Assembly: GCA_011525685.1 (NCBI GenBank) | Contig: WYBW01000120.1 | Span: forward strand, 1 to 64,000 | Direction of reading: 5' to 3' | DNA: 64,000 bases | DNA from: Verrucomicrobiia bacterium | Lineage (GTDB): Bacteria > Verrucomicrobiota > Verrucomicrobiia > Limisphaerales > JADLHS01 | In this document: positions 36,947 through 46,670 of the stretch, one piece after another | Position numbering within the stretch: position 1 is the first letter of the stretch | Layout of the letters: each line of letters starts with the position of its first letter | Program-made: the position numbers and the translations under genes | The notes under the pieces: model-generated | Told to the model about the DNA's origin: nothing | The model's input: only the letters and a program-made list of their open reading frames with translations | Database searches by the model: none

Positions 36947-38491
36947 ATGTCCATGGACGATACCAATTCACTGATCGAACAACGCAAAGCCAAGCTCGCG
37001 GCCCTGCGCTCGAAGGGCATTGATCCGTTCCGGAACAAATTCACCCCCACGGAAACCTGCCAGCAGGCGCGGGCCAACTACCTCGAGGGCCGGGAAGTCG
37101 CTCTCGCCGGGCGCATCACCGCGCATCGCGAGATGGGCAAGAGCCAGTTCATTGACATTCGCGACCAGAGCGGGCGGATGCAGGTCTATGCGCAAAAGAA
37201 TGTCCTTGGCGAGGAGCAATGGAACATCTTCACTCATCTTGACCTGGGAGACTTCATCGGCGTTCGCGGAACACTGTTCATCACCAAGACCGGCGAGATT
37301 TCCGTGAAGCTGGGTAGTGGGACAGGCGTCTCGCCTGTCCAGACTAGCTCTTCACCAGCCCCCCAACCCAAGACAGGCGGGATGCCCATCCCACTAGCCC
37401 CCTTCACCATCCTCGCCAAGGCGCTGCGTCCGCCGCCGGCCAAATGGCACGGGCTGGAGGACACCGAGATTCGCTATCGCCAGCGCTACCTGGACCTCAT
37501 CGGCAATCCCGAGGTAAGGGAACTTTTCCTCAAGCGCAGCGCCATCGTGCATGAAATCCGCCAGTTCTTTCACGGCCGCGGCTACGTGGAAGTCGAGACG
37601 CCGGTGATGCAGGCGATTCCCGGCGGCGCGGCGGCCCAACCGTTCAAGACCTGGCACAACGCGCTGGGCTGCGAGTTTTACCTGCGCATCGCATTGGAGT
37701 TGTATCACAAGCGGCTGCTGGTGGGCGGGATTGACCGACTGTTCGAGATTGGCAAGAACTTCCGCAACGAAGGCCTCTCGCGGCGGCATAATCCCGAGTT
37801 CACCATGCTCGAGGCGTATCAGGCGTTCGGCGATTACGAGACGATGATGGAGACGGTCGAGTCGCTTATCAAACACGTCGCGCAAAAGGTCCTTGGCACA
37901 CTGGTCATTGACATCAAGGACGCCGAAGGCAAGGTCGCCAAGACCATTGATCTCACCAAATGGAAGCGCGCCAAATACAAGGACCTCGTCCGCGCCGTCG
38001 CCGGCCAAGATTGGTTCGACGTCACTCCGGCGGAACGCCGTCGCCGGGCGATGGAGGACCTGAAACTCGCGGGCGACATCGCCACCGGCTACGAAGATTT
38101 TGAAGTCACCGGCGCCGTGTTCGAGAAACTCGTGGAGCCGACGCTCATCCAGCCCACCTTCGTCACGCATCTGCCGAAACAACTCGTGCCGCTGGCCAAG
38201 CTCTCGCCCGACGATCCCTCCACCGTCGAAGTCTTCGAGTGCTGCATCAACGGCCAGGAAATCGCGCCCGGCTACACCGAACAGAACGATCCCATCGCCC
38301 AGCGCGAAGTGCTGGAGCATCAGGCCGGCGGGGAACAGCAAAAGCTCGATGAAGATTTCCTGGTCGCCCTCGAACACGGCATGCCCCCGGCGGGCGGCAT
38401 CGGCATCGGGATTGACCGCCTGTGCATGATGCTCCTCGGCCAGGAAAGCATCCGCGACGTGATCCTGTTCCCGCAGTTGAAGCCGAAGTGA
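36947..38491 (+). CDS. lysS: Lysyl-tRNA synthetase (class II) with a repeat-derived internal insertion
   Basis: A 514-aa class IIb enzyme that charges tRNA-Lys. An N-terminal OB-fold domain binds the anticodon (VALAGRITAHREMGKSQFIDI). Catalytic motif 1 (VEVETPVMQ), motif 2 (FRNEGLSRRHNPEFTMLEAY) and motif 3 (GIGIDRLCMMLLG) are intact, as is the IDRLFEIGKNF segment. Between ISVKLGS and FTILAKALRPPP, where bacterial LysS normally continues directly, about 28 residues (123-150) are encoded by a palindromic repeat in the same frame. Since LysS is normally essential, the insertion is presumably tolerated as a surface loop, unless a second lysS exists. Starts at 36947 or 36953 are both possible. 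Confidence 0.96.
   Translation: MSMDDTNSLIEQRKAKLAALRSKGIDPFRNKFTPTETCQQARANYLEGREVALAGRITAHREMGKSQFIDIRDQSGRMQVYAQKNVLGEEQWNIFTHLDLGDFIGVRGTLFITKTGEISVKLGSGTGVSPVQTSSSPAPQPKTGGMPIPLAPFTILAKALRPPPAKWHGLEDTEIRYRQRYLDLIGNPEVRELFLKRSAIVHEIRQFFHGRGYVEVETPVMQAIPGGAAAQPFKTWHNALGCEFYLRIALELYHKRLLVGGIDRLFEIGKNFRNEGLSRRHNPEFTMLEAYQAFGDYETMMETVESLIKHVAQKVLGTLVIDIKDAEGKVAKTIDLTKWKRAKYKDLVRAVAGQDWFDVTPAERRRRAMEDLKLAGDIATGYEDFEVTGAVFEKLVEPTLIQPTFVTHLPKQLVPLAKLSPDDPSTVEVFECCINGQEIAPGYTEQNDPIAQREVLEHQAGGEQQKLDEDFLVALEHGMPPAGGIGIGIDRLCMMLLGQESIRDVILFPQLKPK
37315..37396. repeat. Palindromic element inserted in frame in lysS
   Basis: The left half reads TAGTGGGACAGGCGTCTCG and the right half, read on the opposite strand, TAGTGGGATGGGCATCCCG, so the ends are about 80 percent identical inverted copies. 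Internally, GACAGGCGTCTCGCCTGTC forms a hairpin. Its translation (TGVSPVQ ... TGGMPIP) keeps the LysS frame. It belongs to the type of intergenic repeat common in this group, here within a gene. Confidence 0.8.
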
Positions 38492-38595
38492 TCATCCCCG
38501 ATCGAACAACCCTGTCGAATTGACAGTGGCGAGGCGGGAAGGATCGCGGGGAGGTTGGCTTTGACAGGATGAACGCGAGTCGTTAGGCTTTGCTT

Positions 38596-39162
38596 GTGCC
38601 TGTTGCGGCCGATCAACTTGTCACTGTCAGCGAATTCCGCAGGTTGCCGGAAGGACCGCCGTATTATCAGCTCATCCACGGAAGATTGCTCGTGTCACCT
38701 TCGCCCAACCGTTACCACCAGGACATCTGCCAGAACTTGCTCGTGATGCTGCGCAACCATCTGGACAAGCATCCGGTAGGCGTGGTTTATCACTCCCCTT
38801 CGGACGTCTATCTGACCAGTTACGACGCGTATCAGCCCGACCTTTATTTCGTCTCGAACGCCAACGCGGGCATTCTGACGCCGCAAGGCGCGGCGGGCGC
38901 GCCGGACTTGGTGGTGGAAATTCTGTCGGCGGGCACGGAACATTACGACCGCGAACTCAAGCGCAAGGTCTATGCGCAGGCCGGCGTGAAGGAACTGTGG
39001 CTGATTGACCCGGATGCCAAGGAAGTTCAGGTCCATCGATTGAATCCCAAGTCCAGAAAGTCCGTGATCGCTTACGGACCTCGATCCAGATTTCGTTCGG
39101 CGTTGTTGCCCGACCTGGTGATTCGGACGGACAAGGTGTTCCAAGCATCACGTTTGGGCTGA
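38596..39162 (+). CDS. Uma2-family (DUF820) putative endonuclease
   Basis: A 188-aa protein; the GTG at 38596 is preferred over the TTG at 38590. It has a PD-(D/E)XK-like core typical of Uma2/DUF820: YYQLIHGRLLVSPSPN, YQPDLYFV, PDLVVEILSAGTEHYDRELKRKVYAQAGVKELWLID split over the active-site helices, and VQVHRL. The family is abundant in cyanobacteria and environmental bacteria, and its role is uncertain. It may be linked to mobile DNA. It is monocistronic and lies downstream of lysS. Confidence 0.85.
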   Translation: MPVAADQLVTVSEFRRLPEGPPYYQLIHGRLLVSPSPNRYHQDICQNLLVMLRNHLDKHPVGVVYHSPSDVYLTSYDAYQPDLYFVSNANAGILTPQGAAGAPDLVVEILSAGTEHYDRELKRKVYAQAGVKELWLIDPDAKEVQVHRLNPKSRKSVIAYGPRSRFRSALLPDLVIRTDKVFQASRLG

Positions 39163-39295
39163 GGCCGCGTGGACCGCCGGCCTCCTCGCTGAACGTTGCC
39201 ACAGCCAAACCACTCCAGGCGCGCAGCCTTGCGCCGAGACCAACCCTTTCGCCGGTGGAGAGTTTACCGGCCACCGTTGAATACTGTAGCTCACG

Positions 39296-40582
39296 ATGAA
39301 CCGAAGCGCGTCATTACGCAGCCACCACCCCGGCTTTGGTGGGAGCGGGATGCTGGCAGCATGGCTGGTGCTCTGTTCAACGGCAATCGGAGCGGAAGCA
39401 AATCGGGTTGCAGCGCTTCCACTGTCAGTCAGCGCCGCTTCAGGTCCAACCTGGAAGCGGCATGTGATTGATGATTCGTCCCGGGGCGCTGATGGGGTGA
39501 AGCTCGGTGATCTCAACGGAGATGGCTTGCCGGACATCGTCACCGGGTGGGAAGAAGGCGGCGAAGTGCGAGTCTATCTCAATCCCGGCCCGCATCAGGC
39601 GCAACAGCGCTGGCCGCGCGTCACCGTTGGCGAGGTTGGAAGCCCGGAAGATGCCATATTTGCCGACCTCGACGGCGATGGCCGATTGGACGTGGTCAGT
39701 TGCACGGAGGGCAGCACCCGAACGGTTTACTGGCATCGCCATCGTGGTGACATGCCGAACTTCCTAATGCCTGAGCAGTGGAGCACCGCGGCCTTTCCGG
39801 CGACGAGCAACGCGCAGCAGTGGATGCAAGCCGTCGCGCTGGACCTGGACGGCCAGCATGGCCTTGATGTGGTGCTGGCTTCCAAAGGTGAAAACGCAAG
39901 CATCGGCTGGCTGCGATCGCCCGGGCGGGCGGATGATCCTGGTGCGTGGACCTACCACTCGTTGCGCAAGGCGGGCTGGATCATGTCGCTCATCGCGCAA
40001 GACCTGGATGGTGACGGCGACCTGGACGTGCTGTTCAGCGACCGCAGAGGCGAACGCAGCGGCGTGTTCTGGCTGGAGAATCCCGGCGCGGGCGACAATC
40101 GCCATCACGCTCCGTGGCACGAGCACGCCATCGGCGGACTTGGCCGCGAAGCGATGTTCGCCGACCTCGGAGACGTGAACCGGGATGGCCTCACGGACGT
40201 GGCGGTAGCGGTGAAGCCCCGCGACATCGTTGTCTGCCTTCGCAAGCCGGACGGTGGTTGGAGCGAACACGTTTTGACTTTGGACGGCACCGGCATTGGC
40301 AATGCAAAGGCGGTCAAGATCGCCGATGTCAACCGCGACGGCTGGCCGGACTTGTTGTTCACTTGCGAAGGGGCGACTGGCGAGCGCGAGGGCATCATCT
40401 GGCTGGAACGCCAACCGCACGGCCCGTGGTTGCAACGTCCGCTCGGGGGGCCGGCGGGAGTGAAATTCGACTTGATGCAGACGCTCGATCTGGATGGCGA
40501 CGGTGATCTGGATGTCATCACTTGCGAGGAGAGCGACGGACTGGGCGTGATTTGGTACGAGAACCCAACGCCGCGCCCGTGA
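39296..40582 (+). CDS. Secreted FG-GAP/VCBS repeat propeller protein
   Basis: A 428-aa exported protein with a hydrophobic signal segment (MLAAWLVLCSTAIGAEA, about residues 19-36). It carries at least five calcium-loop repeats of the form D-x-D/N-G-D-G-x-x-D: LGDLNGDGLPDIV, FADLDGDGRLDVV, AQDLDGDGDLDVL, LGDVNRDGLTDV, TLDLDGDGDLDVI. This is a FG-GAP/VCBS integrin-alpha-like seven-bladed propeller of unknown ligand. It is convergent with the following oxidoreductase gene. Confidence 0.9.
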   Translation: MNRSASLRSHHPGFGGSGMLAAWLVLCSTAIGAEANRVAALPLSVSAASGPTWKRHVIDDSSRGADGVKLGDLNGDGLPDIVTGWEEGGEVRVYLNPGPHQAQQRWPRVTVGEVGSPEDAIFADLDGDGRLDVVSCTEGSTRTVYWHRHRGDMPNFLMPEQWSTAAFPATSNAQQWMQAVALDLDGQHGLDVVLASKGENASIGWLRSPGRADDPGAWTYHSLRKAGWIMSLIAQDLDGDGDLDVLFSDRRGERSGVFWLENPGAGDNRHHAPWHEHAIGGLGREAMFADLGDVNRDGLTDVAVAVKPRDIVVCLRKPDGGWSEHVLTLDGTGIGNAKAVKIADVNRDGWPDLLFTCEGATGEREGIIWLERQPHGPWLQRPLGGPAGVKFDLMQTLDLDGDGDLDVITCEESDGLGVIWYENPTPRP

Positions 40583-40642
40583 CCAACCGGTTCACAGCAG
40601 TCACGATTGGGCGGGCATCCGGATCGCAGGTTGATTGGCGGG

Positions 40643-42082
40643 TTAACTGAGTTCCCACCCAGGGCGGTAACTGCCCTTGAGGAATTTCTCGGCCTCCGGC
40701 GCGTTCGTGGCTTTCATCGCCTTGGCATCCCACTGGATGATCTTCTGCGTCCGCATCGCAACCAGACCGAGCAAACCCACTTCCGTGAGGACCGCGCCGT
40801 AATCGAAATTCGCGCTGGCGGGCGGACCGCCTTTGCAGGCGTCCAGCCAGTCGCGATGATGTCCCTTGGACCGAGGCAGCTTTTGGGGCGGACGTTCATA
40901 GGCTTCGTCGCGCGAACCAGGCAGCAGCGTGGGCCGGCCTCCCCATCCGGCGCAAGTCAGCAGCCCCTTGTCGCCGACAAACAAAATACCGTTGCCGCCG
41001 GCGCCCAACCGGTCCTCAGGCTCCAGCCCTTCCGGTCGCGCCGGCATCAGCCCGCCTTCGTACCAGGTGAACTTCACTGGCGGCATGTTTCCCCGCGCGC
41101 CGAAGCGATACGTGTAAAGGCCGCCGGGCGGAGCAATCTGCGGGTCCACTCCCCCGACCGCGTGCGCCTCAATCGTCAGGGGTTCGCGTAAGTCCAGCGC
41201 CCACAGTGCGGGATCGAAGTTGTGGCAGAAAAAGTCGCCGATGGGCGCCGTGCCAAAATCCCAGAAGTCGCGCCAGGTGACTGGATTGTAGGCGGCGCTG
41301 TAAGGCCGGGTGGCACGCGGGCCGAGCCACAAGTCCCAGTTCATTCCCTTGGGCACCTCCGACGTGGGCGGCGTGCCGCTGGTGAGCTGCTTGTTCCAAC
41401 GCGAGGCGCTGGTCCAGGCGTGGACCTCGCGCACGTCACCAATCGCCCCGGACCAGATGATTTCGCAGGTCGTGCGAATGTCGTTGCCCGAGTGTCCTTG
41501 GTTGCCCAACTGGGTGGCGACTCCGGTTTCGCGGGCCACGCGGGCCACCAACCGCGCCTCGGCGACATTGTGGGTGAGCGGCTTTTCGCAATAAACGTGT
41601 TTGCCCTGCCGCATCGCGGCCAGGCAGACATACGCATGAAGATGATCCGGTGTGGCGCAGAGCACGGCGTCAATGGCTTTTTCCTTTTCCAGCATGACCC
41701 GGAAATCCTCGTAGTCGTTGACCTTGAAATTGGGCGTCTTGGCCGCGTAATGCTCCTGCGCCGATTTCTTGACCAAGAGGCGACCGGCTTCATACCGGTA
41801 ATAAAACGCGCGCAGGTCCTGATATTCGGCGGGATCGGCCACGGCAATGATTTGCGCGTCGGCTTGGGCGGTCAGGGCCCGCAAGTTGGTCATGCCTTGG
41901 CCACCGCAACCGATGATGGCCACGTTGACCTTCTCACTGGGAGGCACAAACTTCGCACCGCCCAAAACGTGGCGGGGGACGATGGTGAAAGCGGCCACGG
42001 CCGCGGTCGAGCGGGCCAGAAACTGGCGGCGGGTGCAGGCGGCGTTGCGTTTGGCGAGTGCGGGAGTCTTCTTTGTCTTCAT
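40643..42082 (-). CDS. Gfo/Idh/MocA-family oxidoreductase with Tat signal
   Basis: A 479-aa NAD(P)-dependent oxidoreductase of the verrucomicrobial/planctomycetal exported type. The start at 42082 gives a Tat signal, CTRRQFLARSTAAVAAF. VNVAIIGCGGQGMTN is the Rossmann GxGxxG-like loop, [11 protein letters not shown] is the conserved EKP catalytic region, and WDFGTAPIGDFFCHNFDPALWAL is typical of the C-terminal domain. It probably oxidises or reduces a sugar derivative or its glycoside. It is divergent from the esterase-like gene at 42440. A longer upstream extension of the frame has no homology. Confidence 0.92.
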   Translation of the reverse strand: MKTKKTPALAKRNAACTRRQFLARSTAAVAAFTIVPRHVLGGAKFVPPSEKVNVAIIGCGGQGMTNLRALTAQADAQIIAVADPAEYQDLRAFYYRYEAGRLLVKKSAQEHYAAKTPNFKVNDYEDFRVMLEKEKAIDAVLCATPDHLHAYVCLAAMRQGKHVYCEKPLTHNVAEARLVARVARETGVATQLGNQGHSGNDIRTTCEIIWSGAIGDVREVHAWTSASRWNKQLTSGTPPTSEVPKGMNWDLWLGPRATRPYSAAYNPVTWRDFWDFGTAPIGDFFCHNFDPALWALDLREPLTIEAHAVGGVDPQIAPPGGLYTYRFGARGNMPPVKFTWYEGGLMPARPEGLEPEDRLGAGGNGILFVGDKGLLTCAGWGGRPTLLPGSRDEAYERPPQKLPRSKGHHRDWLDACKGGPPASANFDYGAVLTEVGLLGLVAMRTQKIIQWDAKAMKATNAPEAEKFLKGSYRPGWELS

Positions 42083-42439
42083 ACAACACTTGGTCTTGCT
42101 TTGATTTCCGTGGGACTGCGGCCAGCCTGCCGGACCGGCGACCAGCCTCAACGCGATTATGCCCCGGCCTTGGCCCGGCTCAAGGGTTATTCCGCGGCGA
42201 CACCCCACTCGCCTTGACTTTCCTCGATCCCACCCTGCCGAGAATGGCTTGGTTTGTTCCAACCACCGAGGCCGGCGGCCAGCGCGCGGCGAGGCTGGGT
42301 TCGGATGGAGCACATCGCAAACGAGCAGGCACTCGAAAGCTTGTCTCCGCAGACTCGCCTTTTTCGATCCGGCAGAGTAGAACTCGGCGCAGTGAAATTT
42401 CCGTTGCCGCTTCCCCAACCCAGCACGCCCAGCCCCACC
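42083..42439. other. Divergent intergenic region
   Basis: About 357 bp between the oxidoreductase and the hydrolase gene. The upstream extension of the reverse frame through this region carries no conserved motifs. It must hold promoters for both sides, but no defined sites are visible. Confidence 0.5.
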
Positions 42440-43276
42440 ATGCATTCATCACTCCATTTCCTGCTTCGACTGTTTCTCGCCTTTGCCGTCATCGAAACGG
42501 CTTGGTCCCAAGGAACGTCGAACCCCGAATACCGGTTGGAGAAGGACATTCCGTACCGCGAAGGGGACGCCCTGACTGATTACATGAAGGAGCGTTGCCG
42601 GTTGGATGTGTACCGACCGCTTGACCTCAAGGGATTCCCCACGGTGGTGTGGTTTCACGGCGGCGGGCTTACCAGCGGCAGCCGCTCGATTCCAAGCGGG
42701 CTGCAAGGGAAAGGGTTTGCCGTGGTCGCGGCCGGCTATCGCCTCAGTCCCCGGGTGAAGTCGCCGGCTTACATCGAAGACGCGGCGGCGGCGGTTGCCT
42801 GGACTTTCCGGCACATCGGCCAATACGGAGGTGACACCAACCGCATCTTCGTCAGCGGCCACTCGGCGGGAGGCTACCTTGCCAGCATGGTCGGTCTCGA
42901 CAAACGGTGGCTGGCCGCGGAGGGCATTGATGCCAATCTCATCGCCGGGCTGGTGTCTTACAGCGGACACGCCATCACGCACTTCACGATTCGGGCCGAA
43001 CGCAACATTCCTGAGAAGCAACCCCTCGTGGACGATCTTGCGCCTTTGTTCCATGTTCGCAAAGACGCGCCACCTTTGCTTTTGATCACCGGAGACCGGG
43101 AACTGGAGTTGCTCGGGCGTTACGAGGAATCCGCCTACCTGTGGCGCATGATGAAGGAAGTTGGACACCCCGGCACCAGGCTGCACGAACTCGAAGGCTT
43201 CGATCACGGGCAAATGGCCGAACCTGCCCATGCCCTGCTGGTCGGTTTCGTCCGAACGGTTTCCGCAAAGCCGTGA
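42440..43276 (+). CDS. Secreted alpha/beta hydrolase, esterase-like (BD-FAE/Abhydrolase_3)
   Basis: A 278-aa protein with signal LRLFLAFAVIETAWSQG. The serine-hydrolase core is visible: the oxyanion-hole motif VVWFHGGGLTSGSR, the nucleophile elbow GHSAGGYLA, an acidic residue near TGDREL, and the catalytic His in GFDHGQM. This is the pattern of the BD-FAE carbohydrate esterases and related carboxylesterases. It may release acetyl or feruloyl groups from polysaccharide. It sits 107 bp before the metallopeptidase gene. The ATG at 42440 has no clear SD, and its upstream sequence is C/A-rich. Confidence 0.9.
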   Translation: MHSSLHFLLRLFLAFAVIETAWSQGTSNPEYRLEKDIPYREGDALTDYMKERCRLDVYRPLDLKGFPTVVWFHGGGLTSGSRSIPSGLQGKGFAVVAAGYRLSPRVKSPAYIEDAAAAVAWTFRHIGQYGGDTNRIFVSGHSAGGYLASMVGLDKRWLAAEGIDANLIAGLVSYSGHAITHFTIRAERNIPEKQPLVDDLAPLFHVRKDAPPLLLITGDRELELLGRYEESAYLWRMMKEVGHPGTRLHELEGFDHGQMAEPAHALLVGFVRTVSAKP

Positions 43277-43382
43277 GCGGGGAACAACAGCTATTCGCCG
43301 CGTCGGCTTCAACCCGATCTGGTCCTGCCTGCGGGCTGGGTTGAAATCCATAACAGTCTTAACAACGCGAACCGCGTGAGGC

Positions 43383-45158
43383 ATGATGCGGCCCATGCAA
43401 AACCTTACCTCCCTCCGACTTTGCCGCGGAGTCCTCGCGCTGCTGGCCGGCCTGCAGGTGTGGGAGGTGGCTTTTGCGGCTGAACAAAGGCCAACTTCGG
43501 CGGGCCGTCCCGTGCTGCGGGTCGTCTATTTCATCCCGACCGACCGCGAGCCGATTCCGGACCGCGTCGAGCGCCTGGATCGCGTCTTGACCGAGGTGCA
43601 ACGGTTTTATCGCGAGGGCATGGAGCAGAATGGTTACGGCCCAATGACCTTTGAACTGGACCGCGAGCCGGATGGCCGGTTGCGACTCCTCGAGGTGCGC
43701 GCCAAAGAACCGATGCAAGCCTACGGACGCGACGCCAGCGGCAAGGTCCGCGACGAGGTGAAGGCCGCCCTGGCAAAACAGTCTGTGGACCTCGACCGCG
43801 AGACGGTGATCATTGTTCAATTGCTGCTCGACTGGAAAGATGGCCGGGCCATCGAAATCGGGCCGTATGTCGGCGGAGGGGACGCGCATAGCGGAACGGC
43901 CTGGGTCTATGACAATGCCAGGCTGGATCCCCGGCTGCTGGCCTCCACGGCGCCGGGCGGTTACTACCATCGGCCTTGTTCGCTGGGGCAGTTCAACACG
44001 CACTACATTGGCGGAGTCGCGCACGAGCTGGGGCACGCCCTGGGCCTGCCGCACGAGCGCGAACGGCCCGAAGAACAAACCCGCCGCGGCACCTCGCTGA
44101 TGGGCGCGGGCAATCACACTTACGGCCAGGAGTTGCGTGGCGAAGGACGGGGAACTTTTCTCACGGCGGCCGCGGCACTGCCGCTTTCCGTGCATCCCCT
44201 GTTCACGGGCCAACGGTTTCCCCGCGCCGAACTGCTGTGCCAGGTCGCACAAATGGACACCGAAACCGGGCCAAACCGTCTCCTGCTTGCGGGGCGGTTG
44301 GCAAGCAGTTCGAATATTGTGGGACTGGTGGCCTACAATGATCCGCAGGCCTTCGAGGCCGATTACGACGCCTCGGGTTGGGCCAGCCGCGTTGACCTGG
44401 ACGGCCGCTTCCGGCTGATGGTCGAGGACCTGTCCCCGGGCCTTTACGATCTGCGGCTGCGAGCGATTGGCTCAAGCGGCGACACGAAGTATTTCCATTT
44501 CAGCTACGAAGTGGACTCAGCGGGCCGTCCATTGGTCGAGCCGCTCCTCGAAGGTCCCTGGATTCAGCGCGCCCACGACGCGTTCCGCGCCCGAGACAAC
44601 CAACGGATGGCAACTGTCGCCGCCGCGGCAAAGGAATTTCGGCCTGACGCAACCGTGCTGCATCGCAAGCTCGCGCACTATGCAAAACTGGCCTCAGCCA
44701 CACCTGCGCGACTGTTGCGTGATGTGCCAACCGACGTGAAACGCCTGTCACTCGCCGAGGTGGAATGGGAATCGGCCAGGACAGGCTGGGGACCGCCGCT
44801 ACGGAATCAGGTTTCACCCAATGGCGACGCCAGCGGCTTGCTGGAAGCAGGAGGCAAGTTCTTTGAGTCGGGGCTTTATGCCCACGCGCCGGCCCGCCAC
44901 GTCTTCCGGATGGACAAAGGGTGGAAAACGCTCAAGACCGGCTACGGTTTGCAGGATCGGCACAACGGCTCGGTGGTGTTTGTCATCAAGGGCGACGGCA
45001 AGGAACTTTTCCGATCCGCCAGGATCAACGACCACCGACTCCGGGAGCAGATTGTCACTCTCGAAGGGGTCACGCTGTTGGAACTGATCGTCGAGGACGC
45101 CGGCGATGGCGCAAACAGTGATTGGGGAGTCTGGCTTGATCCGCAACTGGAGCGGTGA
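43383..45158 (+). CDS. Secreted zinc metallopeptidase-like protein with C-terminal NPCBM domain
   Basis: A 591-aa exported protein; starts at 43383, 43386 or 43395 are all possible, the last directly preceding the signal LCRGVLALLAGLQVWEVAFAA. HELGHALGLPHE, from His214 to Glu225 counted from 43383, is the metzincin-type zinc-binding HExxHxxGxxH. It is followed by a Met-turn-like TSLMGAG segment. The last about 150 residues form an NPCBM domain (GLYAHAPARHVFRMDKGWKTL broken after a loop, then GYGLQDRHNGSVVFVIKGDGK). It could cleave glycoproteins and is anchored to sugars by NPCBM. Confidence 0.9.
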   Translation: MMRPMQNLTSLRLCRGVLALLAGLQVWEVAFAAEQRPTSAGRPVLRVVYFIPTDREPIPDRVERLDRVLTEVQRFYREGMEQNGYGPMTFELDREPDGRLRLLEVRAKEPMQAYGRDASGKVRDEVKAALAKQSVDLDRETVIIVQLLLDWKDGRAIEIGPYVGGGDAHSGTAWVYDNARLDPRLLASTAPGGYYHRPCSLGQFNTHYIGGVAHELGHALGLPHERERPEEQTRRGTSLMGAGNHTYGQELRGEGRGTFLTAAAALPLSVHPLFTGQRFPRAELLCQVAQMDTETGPNRLLLAGRLASSSNIVGLVAYNDPQAFEADYDASGWASRVDLDGRFRLMVEDLSPGLYDLRLRAIGSSGDTKYFHFSYEVDSAGRPLVEPLLEGPWIQRAHDAFRARDNQRMATVAAAAKEFRPDATVLHRKLAHYAKLASATPARLLRDVPTDVKRLSLAEVEWESARTGWGPPLRNQVSPNGDASGLLEAGGKFFESGLYAHAPARHVFRMDKGWKTLKTGYGLQDRHNGSVVFVIKGDGKELFRSARINDHRLREQIVTLEGVTLLELIVEDAGDGANSDWGVWLDPQLER

Positions 45159-45230
45159 GCCACCGAATCCAGCAGCCTCGCTCAGGCCGGTGTTGCGGAC
45201 TGGCTGCCGACTCGGGCAGTCGCGCCGCGT

Positions 45231-46484
45231 TCACGGCTTCGCGCTGTGCTTGAGACTGGCGTTGAGCGAGTCGCGGTTCTCGTAAACCTTCTCGAACGCG
45301 TTGGCGATGTCGTCCATGTCCGCCCGAGTGCCGAGGAAGATGCTTTGCTCCAACCACACCGATTGCTCGCGGCAAATCAGCTCACTGTTCGGGCAGTGAA
45401 CTTTGCGGTAATTCAATTCCTTGGAAATCTCCGGCAGGTACGGCCCGAACGCTTTGTGGCGAAACATCGGCTGTTGGTGGAGCGGCCAGCCGTAGCCCGC
45501 GGCACAGGGAATTCCCTCGGCTTGCAACGCCTTCAACAGCGCCGCGCGCGCCGCGCCGAATTCCCAGGGAACAATCCGCAGCATGAACAGATGATAACTG
45601 TGCCGCGTGCAGTCCCGGGGCCGCTGTTGCGGGTAAACGCCCGGGAGCTTGGAAATCCGGGCCGCGAGATATTGTCCGTTGCGGTCGCGCGTTCGGGTTT
45701 GTTGCTCCAGCCGGTCAAGCTGCGCGTTGAGCACGGCGCCCTGGAATTCGCCCAGGCGATAGTTGCCCGAGAGGACGTGGTGCTCGTACCAGACGCCGGT
45801 GGGAATGCGGCCGCAGTTGTGGATGGAACGACACGCCGCCGCCAGTTTGTCATCGTTGGTGGTGATGATGCCGCCCTCGCCGGAGGTGAGGTTCTTGCTC
45901 GACTGGAAGGAAAATGACGCGACGTGCCCGAGCGAGCCGGCGGGCCGGTTGCGATGGCTCGCGCCATGCGCGTGGGCCGCGTCTTCGATCACCAGCAGCC
46001 TGTGCTTCTTCGCGATCGCCATGAGGGCGCGCATGTCCGCCGGCTGGCCGGCGAAATGCACGGGGATGATCGCCCGCGTACGCGGCGTGATGGCGGCTTG
46101 CACCGCCTTCGGGTCGAGATTGAACGTGTTGAGATCAATGTCCGCAAAGACCGGAATCATGTTGGCTTCGATCACCGCTGAAGCCGTGGAGAAGAAGGTG
46201 TAAGGCGGAACGATGACTTCCGCATGGGCCGGCAGGCCGGCCGCCATCAGCGCGATGCGGAGCGAAACCGTGCCGTTCACGACGGCGATGCCGTGATTGC
46301 AGCCGTGCATGGTGGCGAAGCGCTGCTCAAATTCGGCCACTTCCAGACCATTCAACCGTCCCCACTTGCCGCTGCGCAAGGTGCGCAGCAGACGTTTCTC
46401 CTCGGGTTTGCCAAAGACCGGCCAGGCGGTAAATGGCCGCGTGCGAATGGGGGTTCCTCCCAACAAAGCCAGTTGCTGTAACAT
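45231..46484 (-). CDS. DegT/DnrJ/EryC1/StrS family PLP-dependent aminotransferase
   Basis: A 417-aa sugar aminotransferase. The PLP lysine is in FSFQSSKNLTSGEGG (Lys197), with DAAHAHG (168-174) as the pyridine-ring aspartate region and VVNGTVSLRIAL and PPYTFFSTASAVIEA as cofactor and substrate loops. Such enzymes make amino sugars (for example 3- or 4-amino-deoxy-hexoses) for glycans or antibiotics. No partner dehydratase or transferase lies adjacent. It is transcribed towards the metallopeptidase. The window has no O-antigen cluster, so its product may be a cell-surface sugar. Confidence 0.93.
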   Translation of the reverse strand: MLQQLALLGGTPIRTRPFTAWPVFGKPEEKRLLRTLRSGKWGRLNGLEVAEFEQRFATMHGCNHGIAVVNGTVSLRIALMAAGLPAHAEVIVPPYTFFSTASAVIEANMIPVFADIDLNTFNLDPKAVQAAITPRTRAIIPVHFAGQPADMRALMAIAKKHRLLVIEDAAHAHGASHRNRPAGSLGHVASFSFQSSKNLTSGEGGIITTNDDKLAAACRSIHNCGRIPTGVWYEHHVLSGNYRLGEFQGAVLNAQLDRLEQQTRTRDRNGQYLAARISKLPGVYPQQRPRDCTRHSYHLFMLRIVPWEFGAARAALLKALQAEGIPCAAGYGWPLHQQPMFRHKAFGPYLPEISKELNYRKVHCPNSELICREQSVWLEQSIFLGTRADMDDIANAFEKVYENRDSLNASLKHSAKP

Positions 46485-46670
46485 GGTTCAAGTTTTGATT
46501 CGGCTGCGGTCGTTGATGATCGTCGCCAGCGTTACAGAGGCGAGGACGGAAACGCAAGCGCGCAGAGTCCGGAGCGCCCCGGCTGGTTCGCAACTTCCAG
46601 CAGGGTTTCAGTTTTGGTGCGGAACCGCAGCCGGGTCTCGCCTGCGCCAAGTGGATGGCATACCCCGGCG

